A DNA stretch of 64,000 nt from Gemmatimonadota bacterium (GTDB lineage: Bacteria; Gemmatimonadota; Gemmatimonadetes; Longimicrobiales; Gaopeijiaceae), in NCBI GenBank assembly GCA_022822445.1, contig JAJEBR010000029.1:1-64000 (forward strand), given 5' to 3'. The number at the start of each line of letters is the position of its first letter. Positions within the stretch are counted from its first letter, which is position 1. The position numbers and the translations under genes were made by a program. Shown here one piece after another: positions 51,527 to 60,407 of the stretch. The notes beneath the pieces are model-generated. The model saw only the letters and a program-made list of their open reading frames with translations, did not search any database and was not told the origin of the DNA.

Positions 51527-52930
51527 GTGGGGAGCCGCGGCCGCTGGACGGCGATCGCTCCCGGGCGCGTCAACCTGATCGGGGAGCACACCGACTACAA
51601 CGGCCTGCCGGTGCTGCCGATCGCGATCGACCGCGAGATCCGGATCGATTTCCGGGTCGTGGGCGAGTCAATAGTCAGATTGGACAGCCCCGTGGCGCGT
51701 TTTGCGCCCTGCGCGTTTCAGCTGAAACGTCCCATCGAGGCTGCGGACCAGGGAGACTGGTCGAACTATGTGCGGGCGGCGGCGCGGGGGTTGATGGAGC
51801 TGGGGGCGGCGCAGGGGCTGGGCGATGGGCCGGGCCTGCGGCACGACTGGAGCCTGGTGCGTGGAATTGAGGGGACGGTGCGCGGGAATGTGCCGATCGC
51901 GTCGGGGCTGTCGTCCTCGTCGGCGCTGGTGGTGGCGAGTGCGCTGGCGCTGCTGAAGGCGAATGGGGTGGAGGTGGGGGCGGAGGGGGTGCAGGTGGGC
52001 GGGGGGTGGGGTGGGCGGGGCGGTGGGCGGGTCGTGCTGCCGCGCCTGGAGCTCGCCGCGCTGATGGCGCGGGCTGAGCGCTTCGTCGGGCTGGAAGGTG
52101 GCGGGATGGACCAGGCAGCGTGCCTGCATGGGGTGGCGGGGCACGCGCTGCGCATCGAGTTCGAGCCGCTGCGGGTGACGACGGTGGCCGTGCCGGCGGG
52201 GTGGCGGTGGGTGGTGGGGTCGTCGCTGGTGCGGGCGGAGAAGTCGGGGGGCGCGCGGGATGAGTACAATGAGCGGGCGAGGCAGTGCCGGGAAGCGCTG
52301 GAGGTGCTGGCGAAGGACTGGCCGGGAGGGGGCGGTGCGCGACGCCGCGGCAAAGGGCGGGACGCGCCCATGTCTCGGCGGGACGGCACCGATGAGCGCC
52401 GCCGCGGCAACGCGTGGGACGCCGGCATGTCCGGACGGGCACCGTCGGGGTCGCCGACCTACGCGGAGCTGGTGGCGCACGGGGAGATCACGCGGCTGCT
52501 CGAGGATGCCGAGCGCTTGCTGTCGCCGCTGCTCCTGCGCCGCTTTCGCCATGTCGTCACCGAAGGCCGCCGGGTCGCGGAGGCCGAGGCCGCGATGCGC
52601 GCGGGCGACATCGGCCGCTTCGGGGAACTGATGGTGGCGTCGCACGAGAGCCTCCGCGGCGACTACGAGGTGAGCACGCCGGAGCTGGACGAGATGGTCG
52701 CCATCGCGCTCCAGGCGGGAGCCGCCGGGGCCAGGCTGACCGGGGCGGGGTTCGGGGGCTGCGCCGTGGCGCTTTGCGACGAGCGCACCGTCGGGCCCGT
52801 GATGGACGCCCTCGCGGCGCGGTTTTACGTCCCGCGGCTGGGAAGGCCACCGACCCGCGACGAGATGTTCGCCGTGCGGCCATCGGGGCGCGCGCGGGTG
52901 GAACCGCTCCTGCACAACACTGTGTCATAG
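51527..52930 (+). CDS. GHMP-family sugar kinase, galactokinase-like
   Basis: This 467-residue kinase has the galactokinase signature PGRVNLIGEHTDYN, the ATP loop PIASGLSSSSALVVA, GGGMDQAACLHG and the C-terminal GAGFGGCAVAL. It phosphorylates galactose or a related sugar. It is about 90 residues longer than usual because of Gly/Arg-rich insertions at about 145-165 and 265-310. A 16-bp palindrome identical to one in soxB lies at 51707. The start is a GTG at 51527; a TTG at 51521 would overlap the symporter stop as TTGA. Confidence 0.85.
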   Translation: MGSRGRWTAIAPGRVNLIGEHTDYNGLPVLPIAIDREIRIDFRVVGESIVRLDSPVARFAPCAFQLKRPIEAADQGDWSNYVRAAARGLMELGAAQGLGDGPGLRHDWSLVRGIEGTVRGNVPIASGLSSSSALVVASALALLKANGVEVGAEGVQVGGGWGGRGGGRVVLPRLELAALMARAERFVGLEGGGMDQAACLHGVAGHALRIEFEPLRVTTVAVPAGWRWVVGSSLVRAEKSGGARDEYNERARQCREALEVLAKDWPGGGGARRRGKGRDAPMSRRDGTDERRRGNAWDAGMSGRAPSGSPTYAELVAHGEITRLLEDAERLLSPLLLRRFRHVVTEGRRVAEAEAAMRAGDIGRFGELMVASHESLRGDYEVSTPELDEMVAIALQAGAAGARLTGAGFGGCAVALCDERTVGPVMDALAARFYVPRLGRPPTRDEMFAVRPSGRARVEPLLHNTVS

Positions 52931-53018
52931 GCGGGTTGGGGCCCCCCACGGCACCTCAAAGAAGCGTTTTCAACGGTTATCCTTGCTAATCGTGCATAGG
53001 CATGACAGATTGGCAGGT

Positions 53019-54185
53019 ATGATCGCCAGACGCAACAAGGAACCGATCCGGAGAGACCTCGCCTGCTTTCCCTCGGTCGTCCTGCTTGGACCCCGACAGG
53101 TGGGCAAGACAACCCTCGCCCGCGAGGTTGCCAGCGAGGTTCCGGGCGCCCTGTATCTCGACCTGGAGGATCCGACCGTCGTGGACCGGCTGTCAGACGC
53201 CAGGAGCTATCTCGATCTGCATCGGGACAGGCTGGTCGTTCTCGACGAGGTTCAGCGGATGCCGGATCTCTTTCGTGTCCTGCGCGGACAGATCGACGAG
53301 CGCCGCAGGAAAGGACGCGAGAGCGGGCACTTCCTCATCCTCGGATCCGCATCGGGGGCGCTGCTGCGTCAGTCCGCGGAGTCCCTGGCGGGACGGGTCG
53401 CCTACCACGAACTGCCGGGTCTCGATGCGCTTGAAGTGGGCCGCGATCCGAGCCGGTCGTGGCTCCGGGGCGGGTTTCCCGATAGCATCACCGCAGCCAC
53501 CGACGACATCAGCATTCGCTGGCGCGCCAACTTCATCCGCACCTACCTGGAGCGCGACCTTCCCCAGGCGGGGCTCAGGGCTCCCGCCGAAACTCTGCGT
53601 CGATTCTGGACGATGCTGTCGCACTGGCAGGGGGCGCCATTCAACGCCACGACCCTGGCCGGCAGCCTGGGCGTTTCCGTCCGGTCCGTGAACCGGTACG
53701 CGGACACCCTGGTCGACCTGATGCTGGTGCGAAGGATCCAGCCCTACCATGTGAACGTGGGCAAGCGGCTCATCAAGTCGCCGAAACACTATGTACGTGA
53801 CAGCGGGATCGTTCACGCGCTGCTCAACATCCGGTCACTCGACGACCTCCTCGGACACCCCGTGGCCGGAGCCAGCTGGGAGGGCTACGCCGTCGAGAAT
53901 CTCATTGGCGCCGCCCCGCAGGGTACCGACGCGTTCTTCTACAGGACCCGCGCCGGGGCCGAGATCGACTTGCTCCTCATGCTTCCCGGGCAGGAGCTCT
54001 GGGCCATCAAGGTAAAGCGATCCTCGGCGCCCAGGGTTCCGCGGGGCTTCCGGACCGCAGCTGCGGATGTCCGGGCGGCCCGCAGCTTCATCGTGTATCC
54101 GGGCGAGGAGACCTACCCGCTCGGGGACGGGATCACCGCTGTCACCCTGCCCGCGTTGATGCGCCAATTGGTGGAGGCGCGGTAG
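53019..54185 (+). CDS. AAA+ ATPase with degenerate DUF4143 domain
   Basis: This 388-residue protein has Walker A LGPRQVGKTT (23-32), Walker B LVVLDEVQRMP and the sensor LGSASGALLRQS. The DUF4143 tail has RTRAGAEIDLLL, but the nuclease-like ExK motif reads IKVKRS (residues 330-335) where relatives have IEVKRS. One GAG-to-AAG change would remove the acidic residue. It is the second such ATPase in the window; the copy at 25632 keeps E-x-K. The start is ATG 53019. Confidence 0.82.
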   Translation: MIARRNKEPIRRDLACFPSVVLLGPRQVGKTTLAREVASEVPGALYLDLEDPTVVDRLSDARSYLDLHRDRLVVLDEVQRMPDLFRVLRGQIDERRRKGRESGHFLILGSASGALLRQSAESLAGRVAYHELPGLDALEVGRDPSRSWLRGGFPDSITAATDDISIRWRANFIRTYLERDLPQAGLRAPAETLRRFWTMLSHWQGAPFNATTLAGSLGVSVRSVNRYADTLVDLMLVRRIQPYHVNVGKRLIKSPKHYVRDSGIVHALLNIRSLDDLLGHPVAGASWEGYAVENLIGAAPQGTDAFFYRTRAGAEIDLLLMLPGQELWAIKVKRSSAPRVPRGFRTAAADVRAARSFIVYPGEETYPLGDGITAVTLPALMRQLVEAR

Positions 54186-54243
54186 CCGGGGGCCGTTCCT
54201 GCGCGGTGGCCGGCAGAATATTACTATAGTGTTCGTAGTCGTA

Positions 54244-56100
54244 TCAGGGCGGTCCCCTCTTACCCCTCCCACCCCATGATTCCCGCACCTGCCGTTTGTA
54301 CTCGTCCACCTGCTGCTTGACCTCGAGGAATCGCGGGTGCCGCCGGACCAGGTCCCACACGGGGTTGGTGTCGAGGGTTTCCAGTCCGCGGTCCCATCTC
54401 CCGGTGGTCTCCGTGGCCGCCTCCAGGTGGTCCAGGGCGCCACGGCGGTCGCCGAGGTGGATGGCTATCATGGCCATTTCCACCTGCGACACGCGCTCCC
54501 CGCGAGCCTGGCGCGCCTCGATGTGACCCTGCCGCCACTCCCAGTAGCTGCGCGGGTCGTCGGCGTCGATGGTCGCGTTCAGGGTTTCGACGGCGGCCGC
54601 GGCTGCAGCCGGATCATTCTGCGTGGCCCGGATCCATTCGTCGCGGACCTCCACGGCACCGGCGTAGTCGCGCTGATGGAGATGCAAGTCCTCCAGGGCC
54701 GCCCAGGCCGGGACCATCTCCGGGTTCTCCTCGAGCACCGTTCGCAGGACGACGGCCGCGCTGTCGTAGTGACCTTGTTCGCGGTAAAGGTACGCCCTCC
54801 GGATCGGGCCCGGTTCCCAGAGCTGGCGACCGATTCGGGTTCGTTCCTGCAGGTCTCGTCGCGTTAGCGAGTCCATCACCGGCGCCGGCCCCTCGACACC
54901 GGCTTCCGCCCGGTCGCGGACAACGGATCCGATCCAGCCTGCACCCGGGCCCAGGCGCAGGCCCGCCTCCTCGGCAGCAACCTGCGCCGCTGCCACTTCG
55001 TCCTCGACACCCCCGAGTTCACGTGCCTGCGCCAGGTCCTCCGGTGCCATCACGAGCCGGTCCCCGGTTACCGAGTCCCCTTCGATCGCCGCTCCCAGCA
55101 CCGCTCCGAACCGCAGGACCCTCGCGAGAGCGAACGCAGGATCGCGTTCGACCGCCTGGTCCAGATAGGCGAGCGCCTCCCGCCGCCCCTCGGGCGTCCC
55201 AAGATCCAGGGCCTGCTGGCCGTGCAGCGCCAGGCGGTACGCCTCCGGGTCCACCTGCGCGAGCTGTTCCGGGGCCGCGAAGGCATCCAGCTCCCCCACA
55301 ACCGTCCGCGCGATGTCCACGGCGACCTCGGTCTGGAGCCGCAGGATGTCCTTCATCTCCCGCTGATAGCTCATCGAGCGCAGGTGGGTATCGGTGGGGG
55401 CGTTGAGGAGTTGCACGGAAATCCGCACGCTGTCGCTGCCCGCAGCCATCGCGACCGACCCCGTGACGATCCGCTGCACTCCCAGCTCCGCGGCGATCTC
55501 GGGAAGCAGCTTGTCCGTGGCACGGTACCGCTCCACCGATGTTCGCGATACGACCCGCAGCGTGGTGAGTTCGCTCAGCAGCGTGATGATCTCCTCGTGC
55601 AGCTGGAGGGCGAACAGCTCTTCACCCCCGGTGAGGTCCGCCAGGGGAAGGACCGCGATCGCGGTGACGGTCGTGTCGATGTCCGCAACCGCCAGCACCG
55701 CCGTCTCCGGCCCCCTTGCCCCGGGGACACCGCCCTCCCCCCCGGTTCGTGCGTTCCGCTGGAACCACAACACTCCCAGCCCCGCCACCACCACCGTAAT
55801 GCCCAACAGCGCGATCCGCGGCGCGAGGCTCACCTTCACCGCCGCCCGGTCGGCGGTCCGCTCCAACCCCTGCGGCGTCAGGTCGTACACCCACGCAAAC
55901 GCCAGCACGACCGGAAGACCGAGCAGCAGCACGACGACCAGCGACTGCAGCACCCAGTCCGGGGCGTTGAACGCGGGCAGCACGATTTCCCCGAGCTGCA
56001 GCATCACGAAGGCGGCGGCGACGTAGAATCCGCCGCTGCGCACCACCCGGCGGCGGCGCAATTCCGTCCAGAAGGCGCGAAGGCCGGTCTTCCCGCTCAT
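54244..56100 (-). CDS. Membrane protein with FlgO/TolB-like and TPR domains
   Basis: This 618-residue protein has an N-terminal helix block common in adenylate-cyclase-like TPR proteins (ELRRRRVVRSGGFYVAAAF). Three membrane helices follow (about 25-45, 50-75, 93-110), then a FlgO-type domain (IAVLPLADLTGGEELFA; ELGVQRIVTGSV) and TPR helices to the end. No cyclase or kinase domain is present. A 10-codon leader frame, MSCSPYTEDR (from 56133), ends in a TGA overlapping the ATG. It starts within motif copy C. Confidence 0.78.
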   Translation of the reverse strand: MSGKTGLRAFWTELRRRRVVRSGGFYVAAAFVMLQLGEIVLPAFNAPDWVLQSLVVVLLLGLPVVLAFAWVYDLTPQGLERTADRAAVKVSLAPRIALLGITVVVAGLGVLWFQRNARTGGEGGVPGARGPETAVLAVADIDTTVTAIAVLPLADLTGGEELFALQLHEEIITLLSELTTLRVVSRTSVERYRATDKLLPEIAAELGVQRIVTGSVAMAAGSDSVRISVQLLNAPTDTHLRSMSYQREMKDILRLQTEVAVDIARTVVGELDAFAAPEQLAQVDPEAYRLALHGQQALDLGTPEGRREALAYLDQAVERDPAFALARVLRFGAVLGAAIEGDSVTGDRLVMAPEDLAQARELGGVEDEVAAAQVAAEEAGLRLGPGAGWIGSVVRDRAEAGVEGPAPVMDSLTRRDLQERTRIGRQLWEPGPIRRAYLYREQGHYDSAAVVLRTVLEENPEMVPAWAALEDLHLHQRDYAGAVEVRDEWIRATQNDPAAAAAAVETLNATIDADDPRSYWEWRQGHIEARQARGERVSQVEMAMIAIHLGDRRGALDHLEAATETTGRWDRGLETLDTNPVWDLVRRHPRFLEVKQQVDEYKRQVRESWGGRGKRGPP

Positions 56101-56121
56101 CGGTCCTCAGTGTATGGTGAA

Positions 56122-56138
56122 CATGACATTGTGTAATG
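56122..56138 (-). promoter_or_regulatory. 17-bp AT-rich motif, copy C
   Basis: The minus strand reads CATTACACAATGTCATG, 22-38 bases upstream of the 54244-56100 gene. Its inner ATG opens a 10-codon leader that ends in ATGA overlap with the gene, as seen with copy A. On the plus strand it lies about 180 bases before the ABC gene. Confidence 0.55.
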
Positions 56139-56317
56139 TTTTCTTTACAGTTCGGTCGATGGCGACCGGTTTTCGTCCGCCGGTTTCGTCCACGAACGTG
56201 GCGTCCTCTCCCTTATTGGACCCGCCAGCCACCGGTTTTGCTAGCCCGCTTGACCCTGCTCACCCACACCGGTACTCTACGCCCGCCGGACGCATGCGCA
56301 ACCCGAAACGGAATCCC

Positions 56318-57250
56318 ATGCCCGATTCTCCTGTAATTCAGACCTTCGAGCTGTCGAAACAGTTCCGGGAGGTCCGGGCGGTGGACCGCGTCTCGATCGC
56401 GGTTGAGCGGGGGCAGGTCTTTGGCTTCCTGGGGCCCAACGGGAGCGGCAAGACGACCACCATCGGGATGCTGATGGGCATTATCACGCCCACCGCGGGT
56501 AGCTTCGCGCTTTTCGGGGCGTCCGATGCGAAGGGTCACCTGGCGGCGCGCGCCCGGGTCGGCGCGACGCTGGAGACGCCCAACTTCTACCCGTACATGA
56601 GCGGGCGCGACAATCTGAGGGTCGCCGCGACGATCAAGGACGTCGGCAGCGACCGGATCGACGAGTGCCTGGAGATCGTGGGACTCGCGGGTCGGGGCAG
56701 GCACCGCTTCCGCACCTATTCGCTCGGGATGAAGCAGCGGCTCGCGCTGGCCGCCACGATGCTCAACGACCCCGAGCTGGTCATCCTCGACGAGCCCGCC
56801 AACGGCCTCGATCCGCAGGGGATGAAGGAGGTGCGCGACATCATCCGCATCCTGGCCGACCGGGGCAAGACGATCTTCCTTTCCAGCCACCTTCTGTGGG
56901 AGGTCGAGCGGATGTGCACGCACGTCGCGATCGTGCGCAAGGGTCAGGTGATGAAGGTCGGGACGGTCGCGGAGATCGTGAGCGAACAGGTCAGGGCGCT
57001 GGTCCGGGTCGAGGACACCGGGGCGCTGGAGGCCGCGCTGGCGGACTATCCGGATGCCACCGGCGTGCAGACGACCGACGAGGGGACCGTCGTCAGCCTG
57101 AAGTCCGACGACCTCGCCGGGCTGAACCGCTACCTGGCGGCGCGCGGGATCTACGTGAGCCACCTTGCGCGGCACCAGCAGACGCTCGAGGACGCCTTCA
57201 TCGAACTGACCCAGGGCGATTACGGCTCCATGACGGAGATCGCCTCATGA
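56318..57250 (+). CDS. ABC transporter ATP-binding protein
   Basis: This 310-residue ATPase has Walker A GPNGSGKTT (39-47), signature YSLGMKQRLALA, Walker B LVILDEPANGLDP and an H-loop SSHLLWE. The C-terminal 80 residues resemble exporters of the drug/antibiotic resistance type. It couples to the following permease via an ATGA overlap. I take ATG 56318; an upstream ATG at 56294 is in frame but lacks a ribosome-binding site. Confidence 0.92.
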   Translation: MPDSPVIQTFELSKQFREVRAVDRVSIAVERGQVFGFLGPNGSGKTTTIGMLMGIITPTAGSFALFGASDAKGHLAARARVGATLETPNFYPYMSGRDNLRVAATIKDVGSDRIDECLEIVGLAGRGRHRFRTYSLGMKQRLALAATMLNDPELVILDEPANGLDPQGMKEVRDIIRILADRGKTIFLSSHLLWEVERMCTHVAIVRKGQVMKVGTVAEIVSEQVRALVRVEDTGALEAALADYPDATGVQTTDEGTVVSLKSDDLAGLNRYLAARGIYVSHLARHQQTLEDAFIELTQGDYGSMTEIAS

Positions 57251-58074
57251 GCAGACCGGGAACGCTGCTGCGCATCGAGTTCATCAAGGCGCGCAAGCGG
57301 CCGGCGCTGTGGCTCACGCTGGGCGTCTTCGTCTTCTTCACCGTGGTTACCGTGCTTCCGAGTCTGATGCGGGCGATGCAGGGAGGCGGCCCCGGCCCGC
57401 CGTTCGCGCTGCCGTGGATCTGGCGCGGCGTGCTGCAGCCGCCGATCAACATGGGTCCGTTCTTCCTCGGCGCGGCGATGATCCTCCTCTTCGCGCCCGA
57501 GTTCGGGTGGAAGACGGCCCGCCAGAACGTGATCGACGGGCTGGCCAAGGAACATCTGTTCTTCGGCAAGCTGATCACCTTCGCGCTGCTGGTGGCGGCG
57601 TTTTTCGTTGTGCCGATCGTGACGGGCGTCGCCGCGTCCATCATCAGCCCCGAGCCGACCGGAACGTTCGCAAGGGGCCCGGAACTCAACCACATGTTCG
57701 GCTACGCGGTGGTCCTCTGCCTGTGGGGGTCGGTCGGTTTCCTCCTGGCCGCCACAATCCGCGCTTCGGGAGGCGCGCTGGGGATCATGTTCCTCTACTT
57801 CCTCGTCGAGAACATGGTGACGTCCATCGTCCCCGCCTGGAATCCGGCACTGGAGCGATATTTGAACTTCCTGCCGACGCAGCTCTTCGATACACTGACC
57901 CGGATCGAGTTCTACTATCCGGACGCGCTCGCCCTCGCCAACGAGCAGCGGGCCGCGATGGGACAGCGGTTGCTGGAGTTTCCCGAATATTGGGCGGTGG
58001 TGAGCGCCGTGCTCGCCTATGTGGCCCTCTTCATGGGAGTGTCGTTCGTGACCATGCGGAAGAGGGACCTGTAG
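57247..58074 (+). CDS. ABC transporter permease
   Basis: This 275-residue integral membrane protein has six predicted helices (about 20-40, 72-90, 106-130, 150-170, 175-195 and 245-268). It shows the ABC-2-type exporter layout with a large extracytoplasmic loop after the first helix. The sequence FIKARKRPALWLTL at the N-terminus is typical of two-gene ABC-2 exporters. The substrate is unknown. Confidence 0.87.
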   Translation: MSRPGTLLRIEFIKARKRPALWLTLGVFVFFTVVTVLPSLMRAMQGGGPGPPFALPWIWRGVLQPPINMGPFFLGAAMILLFAPEFGWKTARQNVIDGLAKEHLFFGKLITFALLVAAFFVVPIVTGVAASIISPEPTGTFARGPELNHMFGYAVVLCLWGSVGFLLAATIRASGGALGIMFLYFLVENMVTSIVPAWNPALERYLNFLPTQLFDTLTRIEFYYPDALALANEQRAAMGQRLLEFPEYWAVVSAVLAYVALFMGVSFVTMRKRDL

Positions 58075-58207
58075 CAGGCCCGCCCGTTCAAGCTTGCCTC
58101 GGCGTCCGGTGCCCACGCATCATTGTAGCAGGGATCGGGGCCGCGCCGCGCCTGGTGCGCGGCATCGGATCGGCTCCGCGCGATCGCTCTTGAAGGAGGA
58201 CCTGCTC

Positions 58208-59524
58208 ATGCGCACCCTGTTCGCCACTCTCGCGCTGGTTGCCACCTCTCCCCTCGCGGCCCAGCAGTCCGGCAACGGAGGAACCCACGAGGCCGGCGTG
58301 ACATTCTCGAAGGATGTCGCCCCCATCCTCCAGGCCAACTGCGAGATCTGCCACCGGCCGGCGTCCGTCGGTCCGATGTCGCTCATGACCTACCAGGAGG
58401 TCCGCCGCTATGCGTCGCGCGCGCGGGACCTCGTCTCGAAGCGCCTGATGCCTCCGTACCACCTCGACACCGGAGTCGGAATCCAGGAGATCAAGGATGA
58501 CTGGCGGCTGAGCGACGAGGAGATCGGGACCTTCGTGGCGTGGGTGGACGCCGGGGCGCCGGAAGGGAATCCGGCCGACCTGCCGCCGCCGATCGAGTGG
58601 CCGAACAAGCAGATGTGGCAGCTGGAGGACATCCTCGGCCCGCCCGATCACGTGATCAGGTCGAAGCCATTCGACGTGCCGGCCGAGGGTGGCGACACCT
58701 GGTGGCGTCCGCGCGTGCCCACGGGGCTCACCGAGGACCGGTGGGTGATGGCGGCCGAGACGCGTCCCTCGTTCCCGGCCGGCCGCCAGGTCGTCCATCA
58801 CGCGATCCCGCGCCTCCTGCGGCTCAACGACGAGGGCGAGTACCGGCGCATCCAGAGTCTGTCCGAATACGCGATGGGCAAGGTCGGCGAGATCGTGCCG
58901 CGCGACGCGGGGCGCCTCCTGAAGCCAAGCGACATGATCGAATGGGACGCCCACTACTATCCCATGGGATACGAGGTGACCGGCGACCAGCTCGAGCTCG
59001 GGATCTGGTTCCATGAGGAGGGCTACGAGCCGGAGTTCCGCCAGGACCTGCGCCTCTACCCGCTTCGGGGCGACATCGCGCTGGCGCCCGGCGGGACCGC
59101 GATGACCCAGGGATTCCACCGGTGGGACCACCCTGTGCGCATCGACAGCTACCAGCCGCACGGGCATGTGCACCTGCATGCGATGTCCGTGCAGGCGGTG
59201 TACCCGGATGGCGACGTCGAGCTGATCAGCATGGTCACGGACTTCGACGCCCGCTGGCACCACAGCTACATCTACGAGGACGACGTGGCGCCGCTCCTGC
59301 CGACGGGCACGGTCGTCGTACTGACCGGGTGGTATGACAACACCGCCGAGAACGAACTCACGCCGGACCCCGAGATCTGGTACGCGCGCGGCTCGCGGAC
59401 GATGGACGAGATGTCGCATGCGTGGATCGCCGTCACCCACCTGACCGAGGAAGGCTACCAGCGGCTGGTCGCGGATCGGGAGAGCAAGCTGGCCGGCAAC
59501 GGCAACGGGGGCGGCGGCAACTGA
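58208..59524 (+). CDS. Cytochrome c and copper monooxygenase-like exported protein, copy 2
   Basis: This 438-residue paralogue of the gene at 32411 has a signal peptide, one c-heme site CEICH at residues 45-49 and monooxygenase-like histidine motifs (VVHHAIP, YQPHGHVHLHAMSV, WHHSYIY). The ATG follows AAGGAGG at ideal spacing. Its stop shares one base with the next gene start. Like copy 1 it ends in a Gly/Asn tail. A periplasmic oxidase or monooxygenase role is likely; the substrate is unknown. Confidence 0.8.
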   Translation: MRTLFATLALVATSPLAAQQSGNGGTHEAGVTFSKDVAPILQANCEICHRPASVGPMSLMTYQEVRRYASRARDLVSKRLMPPYHLDTGVGIQEIKDDWRLSDEEIGTFVAWVDAGAPEGNPADLPPPIEWPNKQMWQLEDILGPPDHVIRSKPFDVPAEGGDTWWRPRVPTGLTEDRWVMAAETRPSFPAGRQVVHHAIPRLLRLNDEGEYRRIQSLSEYAMGKVGEIVPRDAGRLLKPSDMIEWDAHYYPMGYEVTGDQLELGIWFHEEGYEPEFRQDLRLYPLRGDIALAPGGTAMTQGFHRWDHPVRIDSYQPHGHVHLHAMSVQAVYPDGDVELISMVTDFDARWHHSYIYEDDVAPLLPTGTVVVLTGWYDNTAENELTPDPEIWYARGSRTMDEMSHAWIAVTHLTEEGYQRLVADRESKLAGNGNGGGGN

Positions 59525-60386
59525 TGCGAGGCGGACAGGTAGCGCGGATACTGGTCGTCGCGCAGATCGTTTTCGCGGCCGCGGGCGAACCGCTGGGGGC
59601 GCAGCAACGGCGCCTGCCGCTCGCACCCATCCTGCCCAGGGGCGACGAGGTGGCCCCCTTCTTCGAGGGCTGGTACCGGAACGACGACGGCACCTTCACG
59701 CTCTCGTTCGGCTTCTTCAACCTGAACAGCCAGCAGATCCTCGACATCCCGGTCGGGCCGGACAACTTCATCGAGCCGGCGGAGTTCAAGGGGTGCAGCC
59801 CACCCACTTTCCGGTGCGGCCCCGGCGCGACCGGGGCGTCTTTCACGTCACGGTGCCCGCCTCGTACGCGGACGGGGAGCAGGCGGTGGTGTGGACGATC
59901 ACGGCGAACGGGCACACGAACGCGACCCCGGGGCGAGTGGGGATCCCGGCGCTGCAGCTGGACTACGGGCCGCGGGCGATGGGATCGGTGTCGCCCGTGG
60001 TGCGGTTCAGCCCCGGCGGGCCGGCGGGCCAGCACATCCAGGGCGTGTGGGGGGAGCCGCTTGCCGCGACGGTTGGCGAGCCGCTTACCCTGAGGCTGTG
60101 GACGGAGGAGGTCTCGGTGCGCGCTCCCGACGACAGGGTCAACGCGGTCGTCCACGTGGGGGTGACCTGGTTCAAGCACCAGGGGCCCGCCGGCAGGGTA
60201 TCCGTCGATCCCAGGCGAGTCACGGTCGTGGGCGGCACCGGCGAGGCCACGGCGACCATCGTGTTCAGCGAGCCGGGCGAATACGTGCTGCGCGCCCGCG
60301 TCGACAACTGGAGCGCGAACGACAGCACCGGCGGCGACCAGTGCTGCTGGACGAACGCGTATGTGCGGGTCACGGTTACCCTTTAG
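59524..60386 (+). pseudogene. Exported partner of the cytochrome/monooxygenase-like protein, copy 2, frameshifted
   Basis: The 5' part (59524-59793) encodes a signal peptide and PFFEGWYRNDDGTFTLSFGF, and the 3' part (59793-60386) encodes QPTHFPVRPRRDRGVFHVTV to the end, in the -1 frame. At the junction the sequence is TTCAAGGGGTGCAG; one extra G would restore the frame. Alignment with the intact homologue at 31330 (RGQPTHFLPRRNRFVFEV) confirms a single break. Options are a real mutation, a sequencing slip in a G-run, or slippage-based expression. Confidence 0.8.
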
Positions 60387-60407
60387 CGAACGGAAGCGAA
60401 GCGAAGA

